Numbered from the stretch's first letter, positions 49,543 through 58,397 are shown. The stretch: 64,000 nt of DNA from Aquilutibacter rugosus (GCF_036541335.1 NZ_JAZHBO010000002.1:496001-560000), one strand, 5' to 3'. Notes: a model not told the origin generated them from the sequence alone. Numbers and translations are program-made.

Positions 49543-50448
49543 TTAGTGCTCGCGCACGCCCAGCTCATTAAGCGCGCGAATCATGGCGTCGCGGGCACCA
49601 TCGGTCAACGCTTCGTGGTCAAGCGCAAACCGGATTGTCGCTTCGATCAGACCCAGATGCGAACCGCAGTCAAAGCGCGTACCCAGAAAGCGATACGCCA
49701 GCACCGGATGGTCCACCAGCAAGCGCGCAATCGCATCGGTCAGTTGAATCTCGCCACCGGCGCCCGGCTCCTGCGACTCCAGCAAGTCAAAAATCTTGGG
49801 GTCCAGAATGTAGCGGCCAACCACGGCCAGTCGGCTCGGCGCCACCTCCGGCTTGGGCTTTTCGACTATGGCCTGAATCCGTCCGAACCGATCCGCGAAC
49901 TTCGGCACATCGACAATGCCGTAGCTACCGGTCATTTCCTGCGGTACGTCTTCGACCGCAATCACGGAGCTGCCATCGCGCTCGGCGATATCCGCCATTT
50001 GCGCGAGCGCACCGGCACCGCCACGGTTCCAGATCAGGTCATCGGGCAGCATCACCGCAAATGGCTCGTTACCCACAATCGGTTTGGCGCACAGCACAGC
50101 ATGCCCTAGCCCCAGCGCTTCTGCCTGCGTCACAAACACGGCGCGCACACCGGACGGCAACACCTCACGCACCAGCTCCAGCTGCTTGAGCTTGCCCGAA
50201 CGTTCCAGCTTTTGCTCCAGTTCGTAGGCTTTATCAAAGTAATCGGCGACCGCATGCTTGTAGCGGTTGGTGACGAAGATCAGCGTGTCGCAACCGGCCT
50301 CAATGGCCTCATCGACCGCATACTGAATCAGCGGCTTGTCGACAATCGGCATCATCTCTTTGGGCACGGTCTTGGTGGCCGGCAAAAAGCGGGTGCCCAG
50401 TCCGGCGACGGGGAATACGGCCTTGCGGATACGTTGCGTCTTGCTCAT
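49543..50448 (-). CDS. galU: UTP--glucose-1-phosphate uridylyltransferase
   Basis: ATG at 50448 (MSKTQRIRKAVFPVAGLGTR) gives 301 residues. The nucleotide-binding loop GLGTRFLPATKTVPKEMMPI, the VDKPLIQYAVDEAIEAGCD segment and the Mg-binding region (VMLPDDLIWNR) are complete. It forms UDP-glucose for LPS, exopolysaccharide and trehalose synthesis. It is on the minus strand between two terminators, and the tRNA genes lie upstream. Confidence 0.96.
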   Translation of the reverse strand: MSKTQRIRKAVFPVAGLGTRFLPATKTVPKEMMPIVDKPLIQYAVDEAIEAGCDTLIFVTNRYKHAVADYFDKAYELEQKLERSGKLKQLELVREVLPSGVRAVFVTQAEALGLGHAVLCAKPIVGNEPFAVMLPDDLIWNRGGAGALAQMADIAERDGSSVIAVEDVPQEMTGSYGIVDVPKFADRFGRIQAIVEKPKPEVAPSRLAVVGRYILDPKIFDLLESQEPGAGGEIQLTDAIARLLVDHPVLAYRFLGTRFDCGSHLGLIEATIRFALDHEALTDGARDAMIRALNELGVREH

Positions 50449-50534
50449 ATCGCTCCATGCGACGATTCGTTCATCACATTGTACGGGATGGCCTATGACA
50501 CATCCCTCACGCAACGGGACGAAATTTACTCAAC

Positions 50535-50562
50535 AAAAAAGCCCCCGCCTTACGGCAGGGGC
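50535..50562 (-). terminator. Terminator after tRNA-Val
   Basis: On the minus strand GCCCCTGCC (50562-50554) pairs with GGCGGGGGC (50549-50541), with one T.G wobble, and a T6 tract (50540-50535) follows. It closes the tRNA-Leu/tRNA-Val transcript 8 bp after the tRNA-Val 3' end. Confidence 0.85.
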
Positions 50563-50570
50563 CATGAATC

Positions 50571-50645
50571 TGGTGCTCGGTGCAAGGATCGAACTTGCGA
50601 CACCTGCCGTGTGAAGGCAGTGCTCTACCGCTGAGCTAACCGAGC
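50571..50645 (-). tRNA. tRNA-Val(CAC)
   Basis: A 75-nt tRNA with CCA encoded. GCTCGGT/ACCGAGC acceptor, D-arm TAGCTCAGCGGTAGAGCA, anticodon stem CTGCC/GGCAG with loop TTCACAC (anticodon CAC, reads GTG), T-arm TTCGATC. It lies 11 bp downstream of tRNA-Leu on the same strand. Confidence 0.93.
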
Positions 50646-50656
50646 ATGTTCCGATT

Positions 50657-50742
50657 TGGTACCGGCGATAGGACTCGAACCTACACGACATCTCTGCCAG
50701 TGGATTTTGAGTCCACCGCGTCTACCATTCCGCCACACCGGC
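50657..50742 (-). tRNA. tRNA-Leu(CAA)
   Basis: An 86-nt class II tRNA with CCA encoded. The D-arm is typical of tRNA-Leu (GTGTGGCGGAATGGTAGACGC), anticodon stem GTGGA/TCCAC with loop CTCAAAA (anticodon CAA, reads TTG), and a long variable arm (TGGCAGAGATGTCGT). It is first in the tRNA-Leu/tRNA-Val transcript. Confidence 0.93.
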
Positions 50743-50756
50743 AAATCGGACGAACG

Positions 50757-50785
50757 ATTCTATCAGGACTGACCTGAATACGCAA
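50757..50785 (-). promoter_or_regulatory. Promoter for tRNA-Leu/tRNA-Val
   Basis: On the minus strand TTGCGT (50785-50780), 17-bp spacer, TAGAAT (50762-50757). The predicted start lies about 8 bp before the tRNA-Leu 5' end, which fits a short precursor leader. Confidence 0.6.
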
Positions 50786-50786
50786 G

Positions 50787-51248
50787 TCAGAGGTCGGGCC
50801 AGTGTAGCGCCTTCGACCAGGGCCACCAGCCCTGACCGGTAATGGCGTACACATCGGCAGCGCGCTCAAACCGGTTAGTCCAGTGCACACCTCCATGCAT
50901 AAAGTACAGTGGCAGAAACAGTGGGCCTAACGCCATGTACTGAAAGACATGCGCACGCTCGTGTGCCGAGAGCAGAATCGCGGGCTCCTCGCCTTTGCCC
51001 GCACGGTGCGCATAGGTCAGGCACGGCGAATCCAGGTCGGAACCGGTATAGAGGATGACGTTACCTAAGGTAAGCGCCCCACCCGGCCCCCACGGCACGC
51101 CATGAAACACCAGCGCCATGTCGGCTCGACGCCAATGCCAGTGCGCGCCTTGAGCCATCGCCGCCGCGCCCGCCATTAGGCCGACCAGCGTGTTGGGCAA
51201 GGTCCACAGCACGCCCAGAGCCAACCACAGCCATCGCAGATATAGCAT
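50787..51248 (-). CDS. Putative membrane zincin (HExxH) downstream of phaC
   Basis: ATG at 51248 (MLYLRWLWLALGVLWTLPNT) gives 153 residues. One N-terminal hydrophobic helix (residues 1-35) is followed by a compact domain with the HExxH motif in LLSAHERAHVFQYMALGP, an amphipathic stretch (LFLPLYFMHGG), and a downstream acidic candidate ligand in NRFERAADVYA. This is the arrangement seen in small bacterial gluzincin-like domains (compare DUF4157). No known family name is assigned. It follows phaC by 16 bp on the same strand and is likely in the phaE-phaC transcript, so a role in granule biology is possible but unproven. Confidence 0.6.
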   Translation of the reverse strand: MLYLRWLWLALGVLWTLPNTLVGLMAGAAAMAQGAHWHWRRADMALVFHGVPWGPGGALTLGNVILYTGSDLDSPCLTYAHRAGKGEEPAILLSAHERAHVFQYMALGPLFLPLYFMHGGVHWTNRFERAADVYAITGQGWWPWSKALHWPDL

Positions 51249-51264
51249 CAGAGCGCGTGAGACC

Positions 51265-52353
51265 TTAGCGCGCAGCGAGCCACTGATGGATATTCTCCGG
51301 CACGTCGCGCTGTGCACGCGATGACACGTAAATGCCGATGTGGCCACCGCGAAACGACATTTCGGAATAATCCTCTGAACCGATCAGACCACCGAGCGCC
51401 TTTGACGCCTCGGGCGGAACCAGGTGATCCTGCTCGGCATAGATGTTGTAGACCGGACATTGCACACGCATCAGGTCGATGGACTGACCGCCAACCGTAG
51501 CCGTGCCGTTGACTAGACCGTTGCCCTGGAAAAACTCAGTGGTGAATTCGCGGAAGGCTTCGCCGGCCTGATCCGGTGAATCAAAGATCCATTTTTCCAT
51601 GCGCAGGAAATCTTCCATGGCGCGCGGATTATCGAGAATATCGACCATGCCGACATATTTCTGCACGAACAGACGCCAGGGTTTGAGCGTCAGGTAGGTG
51701 AAATTCATCATATCTGCCGAGACATTACCCACGGCGTTGACCAGCAAATCGGCATCGACGCCACGAGTCCAGTTGGACAGCATGTTGTCGCGCGTGTGAA
51801 AGTCCACCGGCGTGACCATGGTGATGAGATTGCGGATCTTGTGCGGGAACAGCGAGGTATAGCAGAGACTGAACACACCGCCTTGGCAGATGCCCAGCAG
51901 ATTGATGCGATCCTGACCACTGCGTTCGCGCAGGGCATCGACCGCACCGCCAAGATACCTGACGATGTAATCCTGCAGTTCCAGATACCGATCGGAACGA
52001 TCGGCATAACCCCAGTCAATTACATAGATATCTTCGCCGCGTTCAAGCAGGCCGCGCACGATGGACTTATCGCTTTGAAGATCGACCATGTAGGGACGAT
52101 TGACCAGCGCATAGCTAATCAGCAGCGGCACCTTGGAGCGCGAGGGCTTGTCACCCTTGAACCGATACAGCACCACTTTGCCGTCACGCCAAATCTCTTC
52201 GCGTTCGGTCGCGCCGTAATGCACTTCATCCATCTTGGCGAAGGTCTCGGCGGCTGCGCCCAGCTTGGCCCCCACCTGGCGGAACTCATTGGCCAGCGAC
52301 TCGGGAGTGAAATGAATCGGCGAAGCAGCGGCGTGGTCGTTGGAATCCGTCAT
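51265..52353 (-). CDS. phaC: Class III poly(3-hydroxyalkanoate) synthase subunit PhaC
   Basis: A 362-residue alpha/beta-hydrolase polymerising (R)-hydroxyacyl-CoA, with the size of class III PhaC (about 355-370), not the ~560 of class I. The lipase-box-like catalytic Cys is in LLGICQGGVFSLCY (Cys156). The Asp is in YAEQDHLVPPEASKA and the His in FRGGHIGIYVSSRA. The PhaE subunit required by class III enzymes is encoded just upstream (18-bp gap), and a membrane zincin-like gene follows. Confidence 0.95.
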   Translation of the reverse strand: MTDSNDHAAASPIHFTPESLANEFRQVGAKLGAAAETFAKMDEVHYGATEREEIWRDGKVVLYRFKGDKPSRSKVPLLISYALVNRPYMVDLQSDKSIVRGLLERGEDIYVIDWGYADRSDRYLELQDYIVRYLGGAVDALRERSGQDRINLLGICQGGVFSLCYTSLFPHKIRNLITMVTPVDFHTRDNMLSNWTRGVDADLLVNAVGNVSADMMNFTYLTLKPWRLFVQKYVGMVDILDNPRAMEDFLRMEKWIFDSPDQAGEAFREFTTEFFQGNGLVNGTATVGGQSIDLMRVQCPVYNIYAEQDHLVPPEASKALGGLIGSEDYSEMSFRGGHIGIYVSSRAQRDVPENIHQWLAAR

Positions 52354-52371
52354 GATCTGTTCGCTCCGTGC

Positions 52372-53613
52372 TTATCGGCGGGTCGTCTTGCGTACAGCGG
52401 CCTTCTTACTGACCGTTTTCTTTGCGGCCTTCTTGGCGACCCTTTTAACTACGCTTTTCTTTGCGACTTTCGTTGCGACATTCTTCGCCACCTTCTTTGT
52501 CGCCGTCTTTGTCGGCTTCTTTTTCGCCGTCTTTGTCGGCTTCTTTGCGACTTTGCGCGTTGCTTTTTTCACGGCCGTGACCGTCGGTGCCGCGATCGGT
52601 TCGCCGGACTGGCGCAAGGCATCTTTCAATTGGCGCACTTCGCGCTCGAGTATCGTCAGTTTGCGGTATGCCGCATCGATCTCAGTGCGACCGGGAATTC
52701 CGAACGCGGCCGTTGCACGTTCGATCTCCGACTGCACTGCCAGTCGCACGCGCATTTGCGTATTCACCAGATCCCCGTAGGCGGCCCGGTATTCGTCGCC
52801 AAGGGCAGCTTCTTCGAATGCGGCCTCTGCAGCGTCGACCCATACATCGAACAGAGCGCGTGTGGACTCAATCACATTGCCCTGCTCCCGACGGGTCTCC
52901 AGTGCCGCTTCAAAGCGATCGAGCGCGTCAGTATTCACGGTTCCAAGCAAGGTACTGAACTGCGCCGCGGCGTCGCGGTATTCCTGCACAAAACGCGCCA
53001 GTTGCTGCCAACGCTCCTGGTGCTCCCGCATGAAACCGAAGGCCGGCATATCGCCTGATCCACCCGCTTGCGCACGCATCCAATCGAGCACCGGCTGCAC
53101 CTGGTTCAACCAGACGGAAAAGTCCTGATGATTGAACTGCTGCATAGCAGAGAACATGCGGTTGAAGCCATCGCCACCGGCCTGCTCCAGCCATTGCTGC
53201 CATTGCGCGCGAATGGCCTTTGCATCGGGCGCCTTGTCCAGAAACTCCGAAGCCATTTGCTGCAGGCCGGCCAGCCACTGCGCGCCTTGCCCGCTGAACT
53301 GACGCATTGCATCCTGCAAGGGGTCACGCGGTGCGAACGCCGCGCCAAAACCGAACGGCATGCCGGCGCCCGTTCCAAAGCCACCCGGCATCGCGCCGCC
53401 AAATGGCGAAGCACCGAAAGGCGAGGCGCCGCCGAATGCCGATGCACCGAACGGCGAGGGGGCGAAACCCGCAAACGGATTACCGGCCGCGGCGGGCGAG
53501 CCGGTCATACGGGCCCATTGCGCGTACTGTTCCTGCCATTGCTGCCAGGCATCACCGGCCTGATCCATCCACTGCGCCGGATCGAAATTGCCAAAAGGGT
53601 TGGAATTGGACAT
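52372..53613 (-). CDS. phaE: Class III PHA synthase subunit PhaE with histone-like Lys/Ala tail
   Basis: A 413-residue protein. The N-terminus (NPFGNFDPAQWMDQAGDAWQ) leads into a Gly/Phe/Pro-rich segment (about 40-95, units such as GASPFGASPFGG). The helical PhaE core occupies about 95-340 (for example AFGFMREHQERWQQLARFVQ, RKLTILEREVRQLKDALRQS). The last ~70 residues are almost entirely Lys, Ala, Thr, Val and Arg (VAKKPTKTAKKKPTKT and onwards), like the histone H1/PhaF-type DNA-binding tails. PhaE is normally about 360 residues and activates PhaC. The tail could couple PHA granules to the nucleoid as PhaF does. phaC follows after 18 bp. Confidence 0.9.
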   Translation of the reverse strand: MSNSNPFGNFDPAQWMDQAGDAWQQWQEQYAQWARMTGSPAAAGNPFAGFAPSPFGASAFGGASPFGASPFGGAMPGGFGTGAGMPFGFGAAFAPRDPLQDAMRQFSGQGAQWLAGLQQMASEFLDKAPDAKAIRAQWQQWLEQAGGDGFNRMFSAMQQFNHQDFSVWLNQVQPVLDWMRAQAGGSGDMPAFGFMREHQERWQQLARFVQEYRDAAAQFSTLLGTVNTDALDRFEAALETRREQGNVIESTRALFDVWVDAAEAAFEEAALGDEYRAAYGDLVNTQMRVRLAVQSEIERATAAFGIPGRTEIDAAYRKLTILEREVRQLKDALRQSGEPIAAPTVTAVKKATRKVAKKPTKTAKKKPTKTATKKVAKNVATKVAKKSVVKRVAKKAAKKTVSKKAAVRKTTRR

Positions 53614-53663
53614 GGATGAACTCCGGATGCGGAAGCAGAAAATGAAAGGCCGTTAGTGCGGTC

Positions 53664-54278
53664 TTATGGCTTGGGTATGTGCAGGGTCTTGCTGATCATC
53701 AGCGAACCCGACAGGGCGTAGAGCAATACCAACGGATGCAGTTGCCATGGGCCTAACTGCACCATGCCACCCCAAAGTTGCGTGCCGATGTCACCGCGCT
53801 GCAGCGCCACGAACAGAATGATCACCAGGACCAGACTTGAAGGAATCGGGGTGCCTTCGAAATATTTCACTTTGCCCTTGTCGCCGGTCAGCTGTTCGGC
53901 AGTGACGTTGAAACGGGCCAGTCGGCTTACACCGCAACAGACAAAGTACGACAGCACAGCCCAGTCCCAGCCACCCTGCATACCGCAGGCATAGGCCAAG
54001 GCGGCCGGAGCTACACCGAACGAGATGACATCGGCCAGCGAATCGAGCTCGCGCCCCAGAACCGACGCGCTATTGCGCCAGCGCGCCACATAGCCGTCGA
54101 ACACATCAAAGATGAATGCCAACGGGATCAGCGCCATGCCGATCATCAGATCGGAATGAACACCCTCCTGCAGAAACCGCATGGCCGCAAAAATCGCGCC
54201 GGTGCCGCAGAACGCGTTGGCCAGTGTGAACCAGTCGGCGAGATGGAACCCGCGAATCATGCTGAAGTGTTTTTTCAT
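53664..54278 (-). CDS. pssA: CDP-diacylglycerol--serine O-phosphatidyltransferase
   Basis: A 204-residue, polytopic CDP-alcohol phosphatidyltransferase. The signature D-G-x2-A-R-x8-G-x3-D-x3-D appears as FDGYVARWRNSASVLGRELD followed by SLADVIS. Six or so helices are visible, and the CDP motif lies between helices 2 and 3. It makes phosphatidylserine, the precursor of phosphatidylethanolamine, in the inner membrane. It lies 50 bp upstream of phaE on the same strand, where the two may be independently expressed, and 34 bp downstream of the pnp terminator. Confidence 0.92.
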   Translation of the reverse strand: MKKHFSMIRGFHLADWFTLANAFCGTGAIFAAMRFLQEGVHSDLMIGMALIPLAFIFDVFDGYVARWRNSASVLGRELDSLADVISFGVAPAALAYACGMQGGWDWAVLSYFVCCGVSRLARFNVTAEQLTGDKGKVKYFEGTPIPSSLVLVIILFVALQRGDIGTQLWGGMVQLGPWQLHPLVLLYALSGSLMISKTLHIPKP

Positions 54279-54311
54279 TGCATCAGGATAACAATCATTT
54301 CCGACACAAAC

Positions 54312-54337
54312 AAAAACGGACCCCCGAGGGGGTCCGT
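54312..54337 (-). terminator. Terminator after pnp
   Basis: On the minus strand ACGGACCCCC and GGGGGTCCGT (54337-54328 and 54325-54316) form a 10-bp stem with a 2-nt loop followed by T5 (54316-54312). It lies just after the pnp stop. Confidence 0.9.
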
Positions 54338-54363
54338 CGTAACTTTGAATCGAAGTGGAAACC

Positions 54364-56463
54364 TTAGGCTTCGACTTGCGGTTCCAGGTCCTTCATGGAC
54401 AGGCGGATACGGCCTTGCTTGTCCACTTCGAGCACCTTGACCTTGACGATATCGCCTTCCTTGAGTTTGTCCGAGACCTTTTCGACGCGTTCGTTGGAGA
54501 TTTGCGACACGTGCACCAGACCGTCTTTGCCCGGCAGGATGGTCACGAATGCACCGAAGTCCATGATCTTGGCGACCTTGCCTTCGTAGATGCGGCCCGG
54601 CTCGACATCGGAGGTGATCTGCTCGATGCGGGTCTTGGCATCTTCGGCAGCCTTGGCGTTAACCGAGGCGATCACGATGGTGCCGTCATCCTGGATATCG
54701 ATCTGGGTGTTGGTTTCCTTGGTGATAGCCTGGATGGTCGAACCGCCCTTGCCGATCACTTCGCGGATCTTGTCCGGGTGAATCTTGATGGTCAGCAGAC
54801 GCGGAGCAAACTCGCTCAGCTCACCGCGCGGGGTGGTCAGGGCCGAAGCCATTTCACCGAGGATGTGCAGACGACCGGCCTTGGCCTGTGCCAGCGCAGC
54901 CTTCATGATCTCCTCGGTGATGCCCTGGATCTTGATATCCATCTGCAGTGCCGAGATGCCTTCGGTGGTACCGGCAACCTTAAAGTCCATGTCGCCCAGG
55001 TGATCTTCGTCACCTAGAATGTCGCTCAGAACGACGAAGTTATCGCCTTCCTTGACCAGACCCATGGCGATACCGGCAACCGGTGCCTTCATCGGTACAC
55101 CGGCGTCCATCAGTGCCAGCGACGAACCGCAGACCGAAGCCATCGACGAGGAACCGTTGGATTCCGTGATTTCCGACACCACGCGGACGGTATACGGGAA
55201 TTCTTCCATCGAAGGCATCACAGCCAGCACACCGCGCTTGGCGAGACGGCCGTGGCCGATTTCGCGACGCTTAGGTGCACCGAAGCGACCGGTTTCACCG
55301 ACCGAGTACGGAGGGAAGTTGTAATGGAACAGGAAGTGTTCCTTGTACTCACCGCTGACTGCATCAATGATCTGACCGTCACGGGCAGTACCCAGTGTGG
55401 CCACAACCAGAGCTTGCGTTTCACCGCGGGTAAACAGTGCCGAACCGTGAGTACGCGGCAGCACGCCGACGCGCGAGGTGATCGGACGCACGGTGTCCAG
55501 TGCGCGGCCGTCAATACGGATCTTGCTGTCGAGCACGCTGTCACGCATGGTGCGGTATTCGAGCTCGCCCAGTTCCTTGGCGATATCGGCGTCCAGCCAG
55601 CCGTTAGCGGCCTTGCTGTCTTCGAGCGCAGCAGCCGCATTTGCCTTGGCCAGTGCCAGGGCGTCACGACGCTGATGCTTGTCAACAATGCGGAAGGCTT
55701 CGGACATGGCCGAACCGGCAGCAGTCTTGACGGCATCAATCAGCGAGGTGTTGCGTTCCGGGGCAACCCAGGTCGAAGTCGGAGCACCGGCCTCGGCAAC
55801 GAGTTCGTTGATGGCCTTGATCGCAGCTTGCATTTCGCGGTGACCGAACATCACGGCACCCAGCATCACGTCTTCGGACAGCAGGTTGGCTTCGGATTCA
55901 ACCATCAGCACGGCCGATTCGGTACCGGCAACCACCAGTTCCAGATCGCTGCTTTGCAGTTCGGTGATGGTCGGGTTCAGGATGTACGCGCCGTCGCGGT
56001 AACCGATCTTGGCAGCACCAATCGGACCTTGGAACGGCGTACCGGCCAGAGCCAGCGCAGCCGAGGCACCAAGCAGTGCCGGAATGTCGCCGTCGACCTC
56101 AGGGTTCAGCGAGATCGTCGTAGCGATGATCTGCACTTCATTCTTGTAGTCTTCCGGGAACAGCGGACGGATCGGACGGTCGATCAGACGCGAGATCAGA
56201 GTTTCCTTTTCAGTGGCGCGGCCTTCGCGCTTGAAGAAGCCACCCGGGATACGGCCACCGGCGTAGAACTTTTCCTGGTAGTCAACAGTCAGTGGAAAGA
56301 AATCCTGACCTTCGCGTGCCGACTTGGCTGCAACGGCGGATACGAGGACGACGGTATCGTCCATGGTGACCATAACGGCGCCACTTGCCTGACGGGCGAT
56401 TTCACCGGTCTCGATGGTGACCTGATGACGGCCGTACTGGAAGGTCTTGGTAATCTTTGCCAC
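54364..56463 (-). CDS. pnp: Polyribonucleotide nucleotidyltransferase (PNPase)
   Basis: A 699-residue phosphorolytic 3'-5' exoribonuclease of the RNA degradosome. Two RNase PH domains flank a helical region (FFPLTVDYQEKFYAGGRIPG; EITESNGSSSMASVCGSSLA). The KH domain (HPDKIREVIGKGGSTIQAIT) and the S1 domain (YEGKVAKIMDFGAFVTILPG) end the protein. It follows rpsO (132-bp gap with a terminator), the standard rpsO-pnp order. In E. coli RNase III cuts the pnp leader to give autocontrol; the 5' region here is short. Confidence 0.97.
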   Translation of the reverse strand: MAKITKTFQYGRHQVTIETGEIARQASGAVMVTMDDTVVLVSAVAAKSAREGQDFFPLTVDYQEKFYAGGRIPGGFFKREGRATEKETLISRLIDRPIRPLFPEDYKNEVQIIATTISLNPEVDGDIPALLGASAALALAGTPFQGPIGAAKIGYRDGAYILNPTITELQSSDLELVVAGTESAVLMVESEANLLSEDVMLGAVMFGHREMQAAIKAINELVAEAGAPTSTWVAPERNTSLIDAVKTAAGSAMSEAFRIVDKHQRRDALALAKANAAAALEDSKAANGWLDADIAKELGELEYRTMRDSVLDSKIRIDGRALDTVRPITSRVGVLPRTHGSALFTRGETQALVVATLGTARDGQIIDAVSGEYKEHFLFHYNFPPYSVGETGRFGAPKRREIGHGRLAKRGVLAVMPSMEEFPYTVRVVSEITESNGSSSMASVCGSSLALMDAGVPMKAPVAGIAMGLVKEGDNFVVLSDILGDEDHLGDMDFKVAGTTEGISALQMDIKIQGITEEIMKAALAQAKAGRLHILGEMASALTTPRGELSEFAPRLLTIKIHPDKIREVIGKGGSTIQAITKETNTQIDIQDDGTIVIASVNAKAAEDAKTRIEQITSDVEPGRIYEGKVAKIMDFGAFVTILPGKDGLVHVSQISNERVEKVSDKLKEGDIVKVKVLEVDKQGRIRLSMKDLEPQVEA

Positions 56464-56553
56464 TGTGTTTTCCTTGCTGATTTTTGCTGGATGATCCGGC
56501 GGACCCCTGTCCGACCGGTGTGCCGCTTACGCGGCGGGTACTACGTGTAACGG

Positions 56554-56585
56554 AAAAACCGCGGGCCGTTGCGGGTCCGCGGTTT
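56554..56585 (-). terminator. Terminator after rpsO
   Basis: On the minus strand AAACCGCGG (56585-56577) pairs with CCGCGGTTT (56564-56556), followed by T5 to 56554. It reduces read-through from rpsO into pnp. Confidence 0.85.
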
Positions 56586-56595
56586 CTTGTATTGC

Positions 56596-56856
56596 TTAGC
56601 GGCGCAGACCGAGCTTTTCGATCAGAACCTTGTAACGGTCGGCATCCTTGCGCTTGAGATAGTCAAGCAGGCTACGGCGACTGTTAACCATCATCAGCAG
56701 GCCACGGCGCGAATGGTGATCGTGCTTGTGTTCCTTGAAGTGACCCGTCAGATGGTTGATGCGGGCGGTCAGCAGAGCGACTTGCACTTCCGGCGAACCG
56801 GTGTCGTTTGCGCCGCGCGCGAATTCTTCGATGATTTTTGCGGTGTCGATAGACAT
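56596..56856 (-). CDS. rpsO: 30S ribosomal protein S15
   Basis: The 86-residue primary 16S-binding protein (MSIDTAKIIEEFARGANDTG, ending KVLIEKLGLRR), slightly shorter than E. coli S15 (89). The LTARINHLTGHFKEHKHDHH helix-turn-helix, which binds the central domain of 16S rRNA, is intact. It lies between truB and pnp. Confidence 0.98.
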   Translation of the reverse strand: MSIDTAKIIEEFARGANDTGSPEVQVALLTARINHLTGHFKEHKHDHHSRRGLLMMVNSRRSLLDYLKRKDADRYKVLIEKLGLRR

Positions 56857-57034
56857 ATTGGATTCCTTGACGCGGATCCGGCAGACACCCTGACTTTGCG
56901 GGGTACCGCCTGAATCGCCTAAAACAAAAAAGGCATCGGGGATTGCCCGAGGCCAGCGATATTGTCGGTTAGTTGCCGACGTGCCGTATTATACGCCCAT
57001 TCTCGCACTGCAACAAGTCGGTAATAACAATCTG

Positions 57035-57988
57035 TTACTGATGCAGGTCCGAGCGCGAGACCCAGGAAAACAGTCGCTTAGCAGCTACGGTTCCGTCCTC
57101 GCGGACTTCGACCAAGCCGACCGCGGTGCCATCGACTGCAAGCGCCAGGTGCGGCCCTGCGGCCTGCGTAGCACCGAGTTCCGGCGTGATCCGCTTGCCA
57201 TGACTCAACGCCTCGACCTGCTGCCCGTTCAGCTTCAGCCGGGGCCATTGTTCCGCCGGCAGCGCCTCTTCGATCGGCAGCAGGATCTCCTCCAGACGGT
57301 CCGCCTCGGCGAGCTCGCGAATCTCTTCGAGTGTCCACATCCGGCGCTGTTCGAACGGCTCGACGTGCAGGCGGCGTAATTGCGTCACATGAGCGCCACA
57401 GCCCAGCTCCTCGCCAAGATCGCGAACGATGGAGCGAATATAAGTACCGGAACCGCAGGAAACGCGCAGTCGAAAGCCCGCGTCCGTCAGTTCCAGGATC
57501 TCAATGTCGTGCACTTGAACGGTGCGAACCGGCGCCTCGACCGACTCGCCCCGACGGGCCTTGGCATACAGCGGTTCCCCGCCCTGCTTCAGCGCCGAGT
57601 AAATGGGCGCGCGTTGTTCGATCTCACCGGTCAGGTTCAGACACAGACGTTCCAAAGTTGCACGGTCCGAAGGCACGACCGGCCGCTCGCGGATCACTTC
57701 GCCTTCGGAATCGTCCGTATCGGTGACCTGCCCGAGTTTGGCGGTCACTTCGTAGGTCTTGTTGTTGCCGAGCAGATAGCCGGCGACTTTACTGGCCTCG
57801 CCGAAGCACAACGGCAACATACCGCTGGCCAGAGGATCGAGAGCACCGGTGTGCCCGCCTTTTTCGGCGCGAACTGCAAATCGGACTTGCTGGAGCGCGG
57901 TGTTGGAGCTAGGACCCGAGGCCTTGTCCAGCAGCACGATGCCATGCAAAGGCCGCAGCGTGACGCGCGGCCGTTTTTCGTGACCCAT
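57035..57988 (-). CDS. truB: tRNA pseudouridine(55) synthase TruB
   Basis: A 317-residue enzyme making Psi55 in the T-loop of almost all tRNAs. The catalytic Asp lies in GGHTGALDPLASGMLPLCFG; the substrate segment CGSGTYIRSIVRDLGEELG and a C-terminal PUA-like domain (about 245-310) are present. It follows rbfA by 10 bp and precedes rpsO by 178 bp. Confidence 0.96.
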   Translation of the reverse strand: MGHEKRPRVTLRPLHGIVLLDKASGPSSNTALQQVRFAVRAEKGGHTGALDPLASGMLPLCFGEASKVAGYLLGNNKTYEVTAKLGQVTDTDDSEGEVIRERPVVPSDRATLERLCLNLTGEIEQRAPIYSALKQGGEPLYAKARRGESVEAPVRTVQVHDIEILELTDAGFRLRVSCGSGTYIRSIVRDLGEELGCGAHVTQLRRLHVEPFEQRRMWTLEEIRELAEADRLEEILLPIEEALPAEQWPRLKLNGQQVEALSHGKRITPELGATQAAGPHLALAVDGTAVGLVEVREDGTVAAKRLFSWVSRSDLHQ

Positions 57989-57998
57989 TGCCTTTCGA

Positions 57999-58397
57999 TC
58001 AGTCAGCGGAGGAGTCGCTGCCCTGACCCTCTTCGCTATCGTCAGCTGCAGCCGACGGCAGTGAACGCAGCAGGCGATCGATATGCTCGCCCTCGTCGAG
58101 AGAACGGTCGTAATGGAAATGCAGCTCGGGAACGTGGCGCAGCTTCATGGCGTGGGCCAGTTCGCGGCGGATCTCCTTGGCGTTTTCAGTCAGCGCCTTG
58201 AGTGCCTCTGCCGCACGCTCACTTTGCAGCGCGGTAAAGAACACCTTGGCGTGCGCCATGTCGCGCGTCAGTTCGACGTCGGAGACACTGATGCTCGGCC
58301 ATCCGTTCTCGCGAACGGCCGAATGCACCAGTTGACCCAGCTCCCTGCGGAGCTGGGCGGAAACGCGGTCGGTCCGATGAAACGATTTAGTAGACAT
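57999..58397 (-). CDS. rbfA: 30S ribosome-binding factor A
   Basis: A 132-residue KH-fold protein needed for late 16S 5'-end maturation and cold adaptation. RVSAQLRRELGQLVHSAVRE at the start and LRHVPELHFHYDRSLDEGE are typical. The C-terminal 20 residues (SAAADDSEEGQGSDSSAD) are acidic and disordered. infB lies 23 bp upstream and truB 10 bp downstream, all co-directional. Confidence 0.95.
   Translation of the reverse strand: MSTKSFHRTDRVSAQLRRELGQLVHSAVRENGWPSISVSDVELTRDMAHAKVFFTALQSERAAEALKALTENAKEIRRELAHAMKLRHVPELHFHYDRSLDEGEHIDRLLRSLPSAAADDSEEGQGSDSSAD

Noticed and set aside
49207..53613. Complete PHA biosynthesis operon
   Set aside because: Only phaE, phaC and a PHA-system protein are present; no phaA, phaB, phaZ or recognised phasin gene is in the window.
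55252..56550. A 432-residue plus-strand frame opposite pnp
   Set aside because: Shadow of the PNPase gene; no ribosome-binding site or family motif.
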